The notes: generated by a model not told the origin, from the letters alone. Shown: positions 1-7,161, counted from the first letter of the stretch. The stretch is 8,793 bases of DNA from JBIQLO01 sp044464175 (GCA_044464175.1 JBIQLO010000174.1:1-8793); one strand, 5' to 3'. Made by a program: numbers and translations.

Positions 1-1
1 G

Positions 2-271
2 GAGAAGGCCAAGCTCCGAAAAGAGAACGCGCTGGCCGCCAAGTACGAGCTGCAGGTGCAGCGCGAGCGCCGCGAGCTGATCCCGGTCGACCAGGTCCGC
101 CAGCAGATCGGGCGGTATGTGACGACCGCCAAAAACAAGCTGGTCGGACTGGGGGCGGCGGTGACACCGTTGATGGAAGGGCGGGATGCGTCCGAGCGGC
201 AATCGATCATCGACGACCGGGTGACGGAAATCCTCAATGAACTGTCCCGAATCGACGTCGCCGGCGATTGA
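2..271 (+). CDS. Phage terminase small subunit, C-terminal part (5' end outside window)
   Basis: The frame is open from the first bases and ends at the TGA at 269-271, so about 89 residues of a longer protein are present. A GTG at position 56 is possible, but the upstream codons continue the same charged helix, so I treat the gene as truncated by the window edge. The visible part starts with a Lys/Glu/Arg-rich, coiled-coil-like stretch (EKAKLRKENALAAKYELQ) followed by RRELIPVDQVRQQIG. That pattern (charged helix, then 'G/E-L-[IV]-P-V-D-x-V') is typical of the Nu1-like small terminase family, whose N-terminal helix-turn-helix would lie upstream. The protein would bind the phage packaging site and recruit the large subunit. 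It overlaps the large terminase start by 35 bp, the usual TerS-TerL order. The family call rests on residue pattern and position; the DNA-binding domain itself cannot be seen. Confidence 0.75.
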   Translation, partial: EKAKLRKENALAAKYELQVQRERRELIPVDQVRQQIGRYVTTAKNKLVGLGAAVTPLMEGRDASERQSIIDDRVTEILNELSRIDVAGD

Positions 272-2102
272 GGAGGCCTGGCACAACGCCTGGAAACCGC
301 CGGAAAAATATCTCCCCTCCGAATGGGCCGAGCGGTGTCGGTTTCTGCCGCCGACTGTGAGCGCGGAACCTGGTCGCTATCGCCTCGACCGCACGCCCTA
401 CGCTCGGGGAATCATGGATGCGGTGGCCGAGCCGGGCGTCGAAGAGATTTGGTTCGTGGCCGGCACCCAGATCGGAAAGACGACGATCCAGGAGAACGTA
501 CTGGGGTATTGGGTGGACAACGATCCAGGCCCCTGCCTGATCGTCAAACCCTCCGAAGCGGCAGTGTCCGAATCCATCAAAGAGAGATGGCGGCCCCTGC
601 TCGAGGATTCGCCCTCACTGGCCCGGCACCTGAGCGAGCGGCGCGAAGACAATACGTTGAGCAGCATCAAGCTCGACACCATGCCGATTTACTTCGGATG
701 GGCAGGCAGCCCGCAGAGCCTGGCGTCTCGGCCGTGCCGATATGTGCTGCCGGATGAATGCGACAAGTTCCCTCCGTTTGCCGGACGGGAGGCCGATCCG
801 ATCAGCCTGGCCCGGGAGCGGACAGCGACCTATGGACATCGCCGGCGGCTGGTGGCCGTCTCGACACCGACGACGCGGATGGGCGCGATCTGGCGGGGCT
901 ATGAGGGATGCGGCGACAAGCGGCGGTTCGAGGTGCCGTGCCCGCATTGTGGCCTCTATCAGCAGTTGGTCTGGCCGCAGGTCAAATGGCCGAAGCTGGA
1001 CATCCAGGACCGGATTGAGCGGGCCGATGAAATCGAGCGGGGCCGGCTGGCTTGGTATGAGTGCATCGCATGCCGTGGCCGCATTGATGAAAACCACAAG
1101 CCCAAGATGCTCGATCGTGGCATATGGGTGAGTCAGGATCAGCGGGTGGAACGGGATGGGTCGATTCATGGCGATCGCCCGGTCAGCAAGCGCGTGGGGT
1201 TTCACCTGTCGTCGCTGTATTCCCCATGGCGCAAGCTGTGGGAGATGGCGGCGGAATTCATCCGGGCCGAGGGGGACATCGCCGCGACGATGAACTTCCG
1301 CAACTCCCGGCTGGCCGAGCCGTTCGAGGTCCAGATCTCCAAGCGCGAGCCGAGCAAGATCCGGGAGAAATCCGAGGCCGCCATTGCCCTGGGACGGGAA
1401 GGGCAGGCCCATGTGGTGCCGTCCTGGGCCGTTTTACTGATGGCGACATGCGACGTGCAGAAGGATCACGTTTATTGGTCCGTCAGCGCCTGGGGGTTTG
1501 AACTCAAGAGCAAACGGGTGGCGGTGGGCATCGCCTCCACGCTGGATGAAGCCTATCGGCAGGTGTTCGCCCCCGACGTTCCCTTTGTGACGCAGGAGGG
1601 TGGGCCCGCGGCGGTGCAGTACATGGTGATCGACAGCGGCTACCGAAAGGACGAAGTGACCGAGTTTGCCCGGCGTGATCCGGTGCGCGTGCATATCGCC
1701 AAGGGATTGAGCACGTATTTCGGACCCATCGCCGAGCAAAAAATCGAGAAGGCCAGCGGCGTGGTGGTATGGAACATCAACACCATGCAGAGCAAGGACA
1801 CGCTGGACCGGCTGATCGGCGATCCCGACCCGCTGCGATGGATGGTGCATCCCGACATCGGGGAAAACTACTGCTCGCAGCTGGCCGCCGAACACAAGGT
1901 CCTTGACCCGCAGACCAAGCGGATGGAGTGGAAGCAAAAGAGCAGCGGCGCTCCCAATCACTGGTTTGACTGCGAAGCGATGGCCTGCGCTGTCGCCTCC
2001 GCGCTGGGGGCGGCCACACCCAAGCCGGTCGAGCCCGAGCGGAAGGCTGAATCCAACCGTCCGGTGAGAGATTTGGACGTGCCCGAGTGGGCGAGGCTTT
2101 GA
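237..2102 (+). CDS. Phage terminase large subunit, lambda gpA family
   Basis: This 621-residue protein is the ATP-driven DNA packaging motor with a headful/cos-cutting nuclease. Visible features, in order: an N-terminal region typical of gpA proteins (SEWAERCRFL near 28-37, PYARGIMDA near 54-62); a Walker A-like AGTQIGKTT at 75-83; a Walker B-like YVLPDECDK at 169-177; a coupling motif AVSTPTT at 207-213; and a zinc-ribbon-like pair, CPHC at 235-238 with CIAC at 276-279. The C-terminal nuclease domain follows, with candidate metal-binding acids D406 (MATCDVQ), D466 (VIDSGYR) and D578 (NHWFDCE). Its length is close to lambda gpA (about 640). The ATG at 237 is chosen because the conserved N-terminal region starts soon after it; it lies inside the TerS gene, so translation is probably coupled. 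The catalytic assignments are by family analogy. Confidence 0.95.
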   Translation: MNCPESTSPAIEEAWHNAWKPPEKYLPSEWAERCRFLPPTVSAEPGRYRLDRTPYARGIMDAVAEPGVEEIWFVAGTQIGKTTIQENVLGYWVDNDPGPCLIVKPSEAAVSESIKERWRPLLEDSPSLARHLSERREDNTLSSIKLDTMPIYFGWAGSPQSLASRPCRYVLPDECDKFPPFAGREADPISLARERTATYGHRRRLVAVSTPTTRMGAIWRGYEGCGDKRRFEVPCPHCGLYQQLVWPQVKWPKLDIQDRIERADEIERGRLAWYECIACRGRIDENHKPKMLDRGIWVSQDQRVERDGSIHGDRPVSKRVGFHLSSLYSPWRKLWEMAAEFIRAEGDIAATMNFRNSRLAEPFEVQISKREPSKIREKSEAAIALGREGQAHVVPSWAVLLMATCDVQKDHVYWSVSAWGFELKSKRVAVGIASTLDEAYRQVFAPDVPFVTQEGGPAAVQYMVIDSGYRKDEVTEFARRDPVRVHIAKGLSTYFGPIAEQKIEKASGVVVWNINTMQSKDTLDRLIGDPDPLRWMVHPDIGENYCSQLAAEHKVLDPQTKRMEWKQKSSGAPNHWFDCEAMACAVASALGAATPKPVEPERKAESNRPVRDLDVPEWARL

Positions 2103-2105
2103 ACC

Positions 2106-2318
2106 ATGGCAGCTTCAGACACCGAAATCCTCGCCGCGATCAACGATGCCATCCTGGCCATTGTGACCGGCCGGACCGCCTCCTATTCGATCAACGGGCG
2201 ATCGCTGACCAAGCTCTCGCTCTCCGAGCTTCAGGAGATGAAGTCGAAATACGAGGCCAGGATCGCCGCGGCATCCGGCGGCATGTTCACTGTCAGCCAG
2301 TTTCGAGACGCCGAATAA
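2106..2318 (+). CDS. gpW-like head-tail joining protein
   Basis: This 70-residue protein lies between the large terminase and portal genes, exactly where lambda carries gene W (68 residues). The sequence has an alpha-helical start (DTEILAAINDAILAIVTG), a short polar middle containing YSINGRSLTKLSLSELQEMKS, and a helix continuing into KYEARIAAA, matching the gpW fold pattern in which a helix is followed by a small hairpin and then 'L..L...r..Le..ia'. In lambda, gpW sits under the portal after packaging and is needed for head completion and tail attachment. A GAGG at 2093-2096 lies 9 nt before the ATG and is a plausible ribosome binding site. The stop TAA directly abuts the portal ATG. The assignment rests on size, position and pattern, which agree well. 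Confidence 0.85.
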   Translation: MAASDTEILAAINDAILAIVTGRTASYSINGRSLTKLSLSELQEMKSKYEARIAAASGGMFTVSQFRDAE

Positions 2319-4412
2319 ATGGCCACCAGAAAAAAAACCACACCGGCCGAGTTGCCCGAGGAACTGCGGCTGCGGCGGCTTCGCGCCAAGGTCGAGGCCG
2401 AACGCCTCAAGGCGGAACTGGCCTATTACAAGGCGGCGGACAAGGGCCGGCGAAACCGGGATTGGCGAGCCCCGCCCGTCTCGGCGGACCTGGCGATCGT
2501 CCCGGACCTGCCGACGATGGTGGCCCGCTCCCGCCAGATCGTCGCCAACACCTGGATCGGCAAAGCGGCCAAGCGGGCGGCCGTTCGCAACGTGGTGGGA
2601 CGCGGCATTATGGTCGTGCCGACAGCCACTGGCCCGGCCGGGGAGGACCTGCCGGAACTCAACAGGGCTGCCGGCGATTGGTTCATGCGGTGGGCCAGTG
2701 ATCCCAAGGCCTGCGACGTGGAGGGACGGCGCACCTGGTGGCAGATGCAGCGGGCGATCATCGGGGAGAAATTCGAGGCCGGGACCGCCTATCTGGTCTG
2801 GTCGTATGTGCCCTCGGAACGCTCGGTGGGGTTGAAGTTTCAGCTGTTCGAAGTCGAGCAGCTGGATCAGGGCATCCAAAGTTTCGGCGGCAATCAGGTC
2901 CGCGGCGGCGTGGAAGTGGACCGGCTGGGGGCGGCTGTGGCCTACCACTTTTACGAGCGCAACCCCAATGACCTGCTGGCGCTCAACAGTTATCAGTCCC
3001 GGCGCATCGAAGCCAATCGCGTCCTGGCGTTTTACGACGCCGAGCGGGTGATGCAGACCCATGGGGTGCCGGCCATGGCCGCCTGCCTGCAGGACATCCG
3101 CGATTTTGGGGTGTTCCAGGACGCCACACTCTGGCGGGCGAAACTGGAGAGCTTCATCGGGCTGGTGATCAAGAGTGAACTGCCCAGCGGGGCCAATGGA
3201 TTTACCCCCACGCTGGCGCCGCGGATGGCCGGGGACTCCGGCCTGACGCCCAGCGGGATCAGCAAGAGCGACTTCATGCCGGGCATGGTGGCCCATCTGC
3301 GGCCGGGGGAGGACGTGCAGTCGGTCGGTATGACCACGCCGGGACAGCAATATCAGCCCTTCACCGAGACGACACTGCGCGGCGTGGGGGCGGCCATCGG
3401 CCAGAGCTACGGGGCCCTGACCCGGCACAATGACGGCAACTACTCCGCGGCCCGGCAGGACATGCTCGAGGATGAGCGGGAAATCGGCCCGGAACAGGAC
3501 GCGCTGATCGACCATGTGATTCTTCCGACGTATGAGCTTTTCTTCTACCTGGCGGCGGCCGAAGGGCGGCTGCCACTGGATGCGGAGGAGTTTGTCAGCG
3601 ATCCGCTGCGGTTCGTCGAGGCGGAATATATCGCGCCGGCCCGGCCCTGGATTGACCCAGAGAAAGAGATCAACGCCTACGCCAAGGCGATCGAGATGCG
3701 GATTATCAGCCGCAAGGAGATCGTGGCCATGCGCGGCGGGCGGCTCCAGAATCTGCTCCAGCAACTCAAGCATGAGCGCGACGAGGCCGCGGCGAACGGA
3801 ATCACCTTGCCCGAGGATGAGCAGGATCCCAAGGCAATGCCGCAGGCGGAATCGGCCCCGGAGGAGGATGAGAATGGGGCAGCCGGACTCTCGCCACAGA
3901 GCCCCGAGAATCAGGGTCCGGATGCGGCGGCGCCTGCCGATGGCGCGAACGACGCGCCGGACATCACGCTCAACGGCGCGCAGATTACCGCCGCCATCGA
4001 AACCATCACGAGCGTTCGGCAGGGCGTGATTCCGCCCCTGGCGGCGGTGGAGTTGCTGTCGTCGGTGGGCATCCCGCGGGACAAGGCGCAGGAGATGGTC
4101 AAGGAAGTGCAGGATTCTCCGCCGCCGGCAGAGGCGACGCCCTCGGCACCCTCGCCGGCCAAACTCCAATCGCAGGTTGAAGCCCCCGGCTACGCCCCCG
4201 CCACGGGCCCTGTTCGATGCGGCGCCTGTCGGTTTTTCGTGAAGGGCCGATGCGAAGCCTACGACTTTGCCGCCGACCCTGATCATGTTTGCGAGGCCTT
4301 CGAGGCCCCGCCGGTGATGGACGCGGCCGGATCCGGCCACAGTCTTCCGCCGGGTCCGCCCGACGGAACGCCGCCGATTGATTCCCGCGATGGGTTCGCC
4401 CCATCGATTTAA
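2319..4412 (+). CDS. Phage portal protein, lambda gpB-like, with long C-terminal extension
   Basis: This 697-residue protein would form the dodecameric ring through which DNA enters and leaves the capsid. Typical lambda-portal-family signatures are the N-terminal stretch VARSRQIVANTWIGKAAKRA from residue 68, running into NVVGRGI at 91-97, and a later block with SYGALTRHNDGNYSAAR (363-379), the counterpart of the family's 'SY..L....NYSSAR' motif. It is clearly longer than lambda gpB (533). The extra C-terminus has a low-complexity acidic/Pro/Ala linker (roughly 500-547), a helical segment starting LNGAQITAAIETI (551 to about 596) of a kind seen at the ends of some phage portals, and a four-cysteine module (C634, C637, C645, C658). 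The start codon immediately follows the gpW-like stop (TAAATG), implying coupled translation; no strong Shine-Dalgarno is seen. The portal identity is secure; the function of the C-terminal extension is unknown. Confidence 0.95.
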   Translation: MATRKKTTPAELPEELRLRRLRAKVEAERLKAELAYYKAADKGRRNRDWRAPPVSADLAIVPDLPTMVARSRQIVANTWIGKAAKRAAVRNVVGRGIMVVPTATGPAGEDLPELNRAAGDWFMRWASDPKACDVEGRRTWWQMQRAIIGEKFEAGTAYLVWSYVPSERSVGLKFQLFEVEQLDQGIQSFGGNQVRGGVEVDRLGAAVAYHFYERNPNDLLALNSYQSRRIEANRVLAFYDAERVMQTHGVPAMAACLQDIRDFGVFQDATLWRAKLESFIGLVIKSELPSGANGFTPTLAPRMAGDSGLTPSGISKSDFMPGMVAHLRPGEDVQSVGMTTPGQQYQPFTETTLRGVGAAIGQSYGALTRHNDGNYSAARQDMLEDEREIGPEQDALIDHVILPTYELFFYLAAAEGRLPLDAEEFVSDPLRFVEAEYIAPARPWIDPEKEINAYAKAIEMRIISRKEIVAMRGGRLQNLLQQLKHERDEAAANGITLPEDEQDPKAMPQAESAPEEDENGAAGLSPQSPENQGPDAAAPADGANDAPDITLNGAQITAAIETITSVRQGVIPPLAAVELLSSVGIPRDKAQEMVKEVQDSPPPAEATPSAPSPAKLQSQVEAPGYAPATGPVRCGACRFFVKGRCEAYDFAADPDHVCEAFEAPPVMDAAGSGHSLPPGPPDGTPPIDSRDGFAPSI

Positions 4413-4424
4413 ACGAGCATTCCC

Positions 4425-6683
4425 ATGTTTGCAGCACTCAAAGCCAAAGCAAAGGGCACTGTTGCACTCCGCGCCAACGCCCTGCAGGTCGTTTCCCCTC
4501 TGGAGGTCAACGAACCCGAGGGGGTGATCCACAATGCCGCCGTCATGGTGATCGGCCCGGCCATGGGCTGGGGGTTCCAGATCGACGAAATCACCCTCCG
4601 CCAGACGGCGGACCTGATCAACGCTGAGCCCAACGGCGTCAAGATGCGGTTCAAGCACCCGCAGTTCATCGACGACGACGCCATTGGCCAGCCGGTGGAG
4701 GACCTGGGCACCGAGGTGGGGTATCTCCGCAATGCCCGCGTCGACGGCGATGCGCTGCGCGGGGACATCTACCTGGGCGATTACGCCGAATCCCTGCCGG
4801 GCATGGGGAACGTGAAGGCCTACCTGCTCAAGAAGGCAAAGGGGGATCCGGGCGGGATCGGATTGTCGGCAGTCATTGGGTACGAGCAGGAGGAAAATCC
4901 CGATCCTGCCGGCGAGCCGCTGGCCCGCGTCTTCCTGGTGTCGGCCGTCGATTTTGTCGGGCGGGGGGCAGCCACGCCCAACGGACTGCTATCAGCCAAA
5001 ACAAACGATCCCGCGCCGGCGGGATCAAAAACGCATCCCTTCGCGGCGCCGGCGCCCGCGAATTCCAACGCGAACACAGGAGTTCCTATGGACCCGAAAC
5101 TGAAACAGTATCTGATCGACAACTTCGATCTGCCGGCCGACGCCTCCGATGAGGATGCGCAGGCCCTCTACGATAGCCTCACTCCCGAACAGCAGGCCGA
5201 ATGCCAGGCGGCGCTGGCGGCCCAGCCCGAGGGCGAAGGCGAACCCCCGGCCCCGCCGGCGGAGGAGCCCAAGAAGCCCGCCGTCCCGCCTGCCGCGTCG
5301 ATGTCTGCCCGGGCCACCCGGGAGGGCATCATCACGGACAACGGCGATCGCCTCCTGGCCCAGGAGGGCAAGCGCGTGGCGCAGCTCCAGCAGCTGGGCA
5401 CGACGCTGAAGGTGCCGCAGGACGTCATCGCCCTTTCCATCGCCGCCGGCGACACGGTGATCGACGCCCGCAAGAAGTTCCTCGCCCACCTGCAGGAGAA
5501 GGCCAAGCCGATCCACTCCGTCAAGGTCGGGACCGATCTGAAGATGGCCGCCCTGAACGCGGCCATTCCCGACGCGCTGCTGATGCGCAGCGGCCGGACG
5601 GTCGTCAAGCCGCATGACATGGCGCCCAAGCTCGCCAGACTGACGGCGCTGGCGATGTTCCAGCACTACCTGGCCGCCCTCGGCATCAAGGAGGCCTTCG
5701 AGATGAGCAAGCCCCAGCTCGTCGAAATCATGGGGCCGCGCCGGTTCGCCCGGGCCTACCCGCAATATGCGGCCCTGGCCCAGTCCACCAGCGACTTCGG
5801 GAGCATCCTCGAGAACACCATGCGGAAGAGCCTCCGCACGGCCTACGAGGAATATCCCAAGACCTGGAACAAATGGGCCCGCCGCAACACCACGCCCGAT
5901 TTCAAGATCATCAGCCGTCCGCAGCTGTCGCAGGCCCCTGATCTGGTGGAACGGGCTGAGGGTGGCGAGATCAAATACGCCACCATCACCGACGGCAAGG
6001 AGACTTACCGGGTGAAGGAGTACGTCTCGGGCATCAAGCTGACGCGACAGGCGCTCATCAATGACGACCTGGATGCGTTCAATACGCTGCCCCAGAAGCA
6101 GGCGCAGGCTGCGGCCCGGCTGGAGGATGCCATCACCTACGGCGTTCTCACCGCCAACGGCAACCTGGCCGATGGCGGCGCATTGTTCAACTCCACCGCC
6201 ACCAGCGCCACCGGCTCCGGTCACGCCAACCTGGCGGGCACCGGCGCCGCTCCGACCACAGTGACGGCTCTGGAGGCCACCCAGAAGCTCATGCGGCTCC
6301 AGAAGGGCCTGGGCAACGTCGGGCGGCTGAACCTGTCGCCCAAATTCCTTCTGGTGCCCGTGGCGCTGGAAGTCTCGGCGACGCAGTTCATCTCCTCGAA
6401 CGTGGACCCGAGCAAGAGCAACCAGGTGCCCAACCCCTTCAGCGGCCGATTCCAGGTCATTGCCTCGCCGTTCCTGGATGACTCCAGCTCGATGGCGTGG
6501 TACCTGGCGGCCGATCCCGGCATGATCGACACCGTCGAGGTCTGCTTCCTGACCGACGAACCCGAGCCGGTTCTGCGGCAGGAGACGGACTTCGACACCG
6601 AGGATGCCAAGTTCGCCGTCCGGCACACCATCGGAGCCGCGGCCCTGGACTTCCGGGGCCTGGTCAAGAACCCCGGCGCGTAA
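4425..6683 (+). CDS. Prohead protease / scaffold / major capsid protein fusion (gpT-like capsid domain)
   Basis: One 752-residue ORF holds three functions that many phages split between genes. Residues about 20-190 look like a prohead maturation protease: KHPQF with candidate catalytic H78, then GGIGLSAVIGYEQ with candidate nucleophile S148, then a hydrophobic FLVSAVDFVGRGAA strand. Residues about 193-221 form a low-complexity linker. Residues 222 to about 440 are scaffold-like: acidic and Pro/Ala-rich, then a helical stretch. From about 440 the protein matches the Mu gpT-type major capsid family, with TSDFGSILENTMRKSL, RQALINDDLDAF (541-552), LADGGALF, AWYLAADP from 691 and a conserved end DFRGLVKNPGA. 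The protease would cleave the scaffold during maturation. The 4425 ATG has only a weak ribosome site, in contrast to the internal ATG at 5088. The capsid identity is strong; the protease call is good but its catalytic residues are inferred. Confidence 0.9.
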   Translation: MFAALKAKAKGTVALRANALQVVSPLEVNEPEGVIHNAAVMVIGPAMGWGFQIDEITLRQTADLINAEPNGVKMRFKHPQFIDDDAIGQPVEDLGTEVGYLRNARVDGDALRGDIYLGDYAESLPGMGNVKAYLLKKAKGDPGGIGLSAVIGYEQEENPDPAGEPLARVFLVSAVDFVGRGAATPNGLLSAKTNDPAPAGSKTHPFAAPAPANSNANTGVPMDPKLKQYLIDNFDLPADASDEDAQALYDSLTPEQQAECQAALAAQPEGEGEPPAPPAEEPKKPAVPPAASMSARATREGIITDNGDRLLAQEGKRVAQLQQLGTTLKVPQDVIALSIAAGDTVIDARKKFLAHLQEKAKPIHSVKVGTDLKMAALNAAIPDALLMRSGRTVVKPHDMAPKLARLTALAMFQHYLAALGIKEAFEMSKPQLVEIMGPRRFARAYPQYAALAQSTSDFGSILENTMRKSLRTAYEEYPKTWNKWARRNTTPDFKIISRPQLSQAPDLVERAEGGEIKYATITDGKETYRVKEYVSGIKLTRQALINDDLDAFNTLPQKQAQAAARLEDAITYGVLTANGNLADGGALFNSTATSATGSGHANLAGTGAAPTTVTALEATQKLMRLQKGLGNVGRLNLSPKFLLVPVALEVSATQFISSNVDPSKSNQVPNPFSGRFQVIASPFLDDSSSMAWYLAADPGMIDTVEVCFLTDEPEPVLRQETDFDTEDAKFAVRHTIGAAALDFRGLVKNPGA
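5007..5026. other. Perfect 8-bp stem-loop at the protease/scaffold junction
   Basis: GATCCCGC (5007-5014), a 4-nt loop GCCG, and GCGGGATC (5019-5026) form a perfect inverted repeat. It is flanked by A-rich runs on both sides (AAAACAAAC before, AAAAAC after), which stand out in this GC-rich region. It lies within the low-complexity linker of the capsid fusion, about 60 nt before the internal start. On the minus strand the stem is followed by a T-rich run, so it resembles a weak intrinsic terminator in that direction. A transcript structure or a relic of an old intergenic space are both possible. Confidence 0.5.
5078..5090 (+). promoter_or_regulatory. Strong internal ribosome binding site and start codon
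   Basis: AGGAG at 5078-5082 is followed by TTCCT and ATG at 5088-5090, in the same frame as the surrounding long ORF. The spacing is ideal for bacterial initiation. The upstream long-ORF start at 4425 has only a poor match (around ACGAG, 4414-4418). Confidence 0.6.
5088..6683 (+). CDS. Possible internally initiated scaffold-major capsid product (in frame within the fusion)
   Basis: The ATG at 5088 (Met222 of the long ORF) is preceded by AGGAG at 5078-5082 with a 5-nt spacer, the best Shine-Dalgarno sequence in the capsid region. Translation from here gives 531 residues beginning MDPKLKQYLIDNFDLPADAS, which reads like a natural N-terminus and starts exactly where the scaffold-like region begins. 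The product would lack the protease domain and consist of scaffold plus gpT-like capsid domain. A known parallel is lambda gene C, inside which the scaffold Nu3 starts in frame. In this phage such a start would supply many capsid subunits per protease copy. This is inferred from sequence only; the site could also be a relic of two formerly separate genes. Confidence 0.5.
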   Translation: MDPKLKQYLIDNFDLPADASDEDAQALYDSLTPEQQAECQAALAAQPEGEGEPPAPPAEEPKKPAVPPAASMSARATREGIITDNGDRLLAQEGKRVAQLQQLGTTLKVPQDVIALSIAAGDTVIDARKKFLAHLQEKAKPIHSVKVGTDLKMAALNAAIPDALLMRSGRTVVKPHDMAPKLARLTALAMFQHYLAALGIKEAFEMSKPQLVEIMGPRRFARAYPQYAALAQSTSDFGSILENTMRKSLRTAYEEYPKTWNKWARRNTTPDFKIISRPQLSQAPDLVERAEGGEIKYATITDGKETYRVKEYVSGIKLTRQALINDDLDAFNTLPQKQAQAAARLEDAITYGVLTANGNLADGGALFNSTATSATGSGHANLAGTGAAPTTVTALEATQKLMRLQKGLGNVGRLNLSPKFLLVPVALEVSATQFISSNVDPSKSNQVPNPFSGRFQVIASPFLDDSSSMAWYLAADPGMIDTVEVCFLTDEPEPVLRQETDFDTEDAKFAVRHTIGAAALDFRGLVKNPGA

Positions 6684-6691
6684 CCGGGACA

Positions 6692-6712
6692 ATCCCGGCG
6701 TCCGGCTGGGAT
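6692..6712 (+). other. Stem-loop just after the capsid gene
   Basis: ATCCCGGC (6692-6699), loop GTCCG, GCTGGGAT (6705-6712) can form an 8-bp stem with one G-U pair, starting 9 nt after the capsid stop codon. No T-run follows, so it is not a convincing intrinsic terminator alone. It could protect or mark the 3' side of the capsid message. Confidence 0.35.
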
Positions 6713-6727
6713 GTGATTGAATGATCC

Positions 6728-6760
6728 GGCGGGCCGCGTCCAACAGCGGCGCGGTCCGCC
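6728..6760 (+). terminator. GC-rich hairpin between capsid and cement genes (weak or partial terminator)
   Basis: The arms 6728-6740 and 6748-6760 pair over 13 positions (two G-U pairs) around a 7-nt loop, the strongest hairpin in the 107-bp gap between the capsid and DUF2190 genes. It is followed by TTCATAGGACTCTTTT, which has only short T-runs, so termination would be partial at best. A leaky terminator or an mRNA-stabilising structure would both fit a place where expression levels change between capsid and cement protein. Confidence 0.4.
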
Positions 6761-6790
6761 TTCATAGGACTCTTTTCTGAGGTCAAGACA

Positions 6791-7135
6791 ATGAACACTT
6801 TTCGACACGCGGGGAAGCGAATTCCCTATACCAATTCCGGCAGTGCGATCTCCAGTGGAGACGTGGTGGTTTTGGCCAGCGGCGCGACCGGATTCATCGG
6901 CATCGCCGTGACGGGCATCGACGCCACGACGGGCAAGGGTGAGCTCGAGGTCACCGGCGTCCATGAACTGACCAAGAAATCCGGCGATGCCTTCACCGCC
7001 GGCGGTCTGGTCTACTGGGACGCGAGCAATAAGCAGCTGACCAGCACCTCCTCCGGCAACACTCGCGCCGGGCGAGCTGCGGCCGCTGCGGCGTCGGACG
7101 CCACCTCGGCCGATGTCATTCTCAACGCCGCCTAA
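6791..7135 (+). CDS. DUF2190-family capsid cement/decoration protein
   Basis: This 114-residue protein sits immediately downstream of the major capsid gene, where small capsid decoration proteins are usual. The sequence is beta-rich with the family pattern: an N-terminal RIPYTNSGSAISSGDVVVL (entry into a barrel, 'ai.sGdvv.vg'), GFIGIAVTGI, GELEVTGVHELTKKSGDAFTAGGLVYWD, then ASNKQLTSTSSGNTRAGRA and a final VILNAA. The 'G-x-x-V-Y-W-D ... T-x-x-x-x-G-N-T-x-x-G' block is characteristic. Members of this family are thought to bind and stabilise the outer capsid surface. GAGG at 6779-6782 lies 8 nt before the ATG. An Ala-rich run (AGRAAAAAASDATSA) precedes the last strand. The function as a cement protein is family-based. 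Confidence 0.88.
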   Translation: MNTFRHAGKRIPYTNSGSAISSGDVVVLASGATGFIGIAVTGIDATTGKGELEVTGVHELTKKSGDAFTAGGLVYWDASNKQLTSTSSGNTRAGRAAAAAASDATSADVILNAA

Positions 7136-7161
7136 AAGCGGCTTCACCCAAAAGCGACTTC

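Noticed and set aside
270..276. GAGGAGG just after the small terminase stop as a ribosome site for the large terminase
   Set aside because: No ATG, GTG or TTG lies at suitable spacing in any frame that gives a terminase, and the conserved N-terminal terminase region already starts near this point, so the upstream ATG at 237 is preferred.
615..1412. 265-codon minus-strand open frame within the large terminase
   Set aside because: Composition and position are those of a shadow of the terminase gene; no ribosome site or family motif.
3861..4029. GGAGGAGG followed by ATGs in another frame inside the portal gene, as a possible overlapping small gene
   Set aside because: The resulting peptide is a string of Arg/Met/Pro/Ser typical of a frame-shifted GC-rich reading; the purine run encodes the acidic PEEDE stretch of the portal.
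2115..4658. 847-codon open frame on the minus strand opposite the portal gene
   Set aside because: It is the codon-aligned shadow of a GC-rich gene. Its translation is rich in Arg, Gly, His and Leu with no recognisable motif, and the plus strand carries a clear portal protein.
4845..4859. GATCC...GGATC inverted repeat within the protease domain
   Set aside because: Only 5 bp and located inside well-conserved coding sequence; likely chance in GC-rich DNA.
5025..6743. 572-codon open frame on the minus strand opposite the capsid gene
   Set aside because: Same shadow effect; low-complexity Gly/Arg/Leu composition and no family resemblance, against a confident capsid gene on the plus strand.
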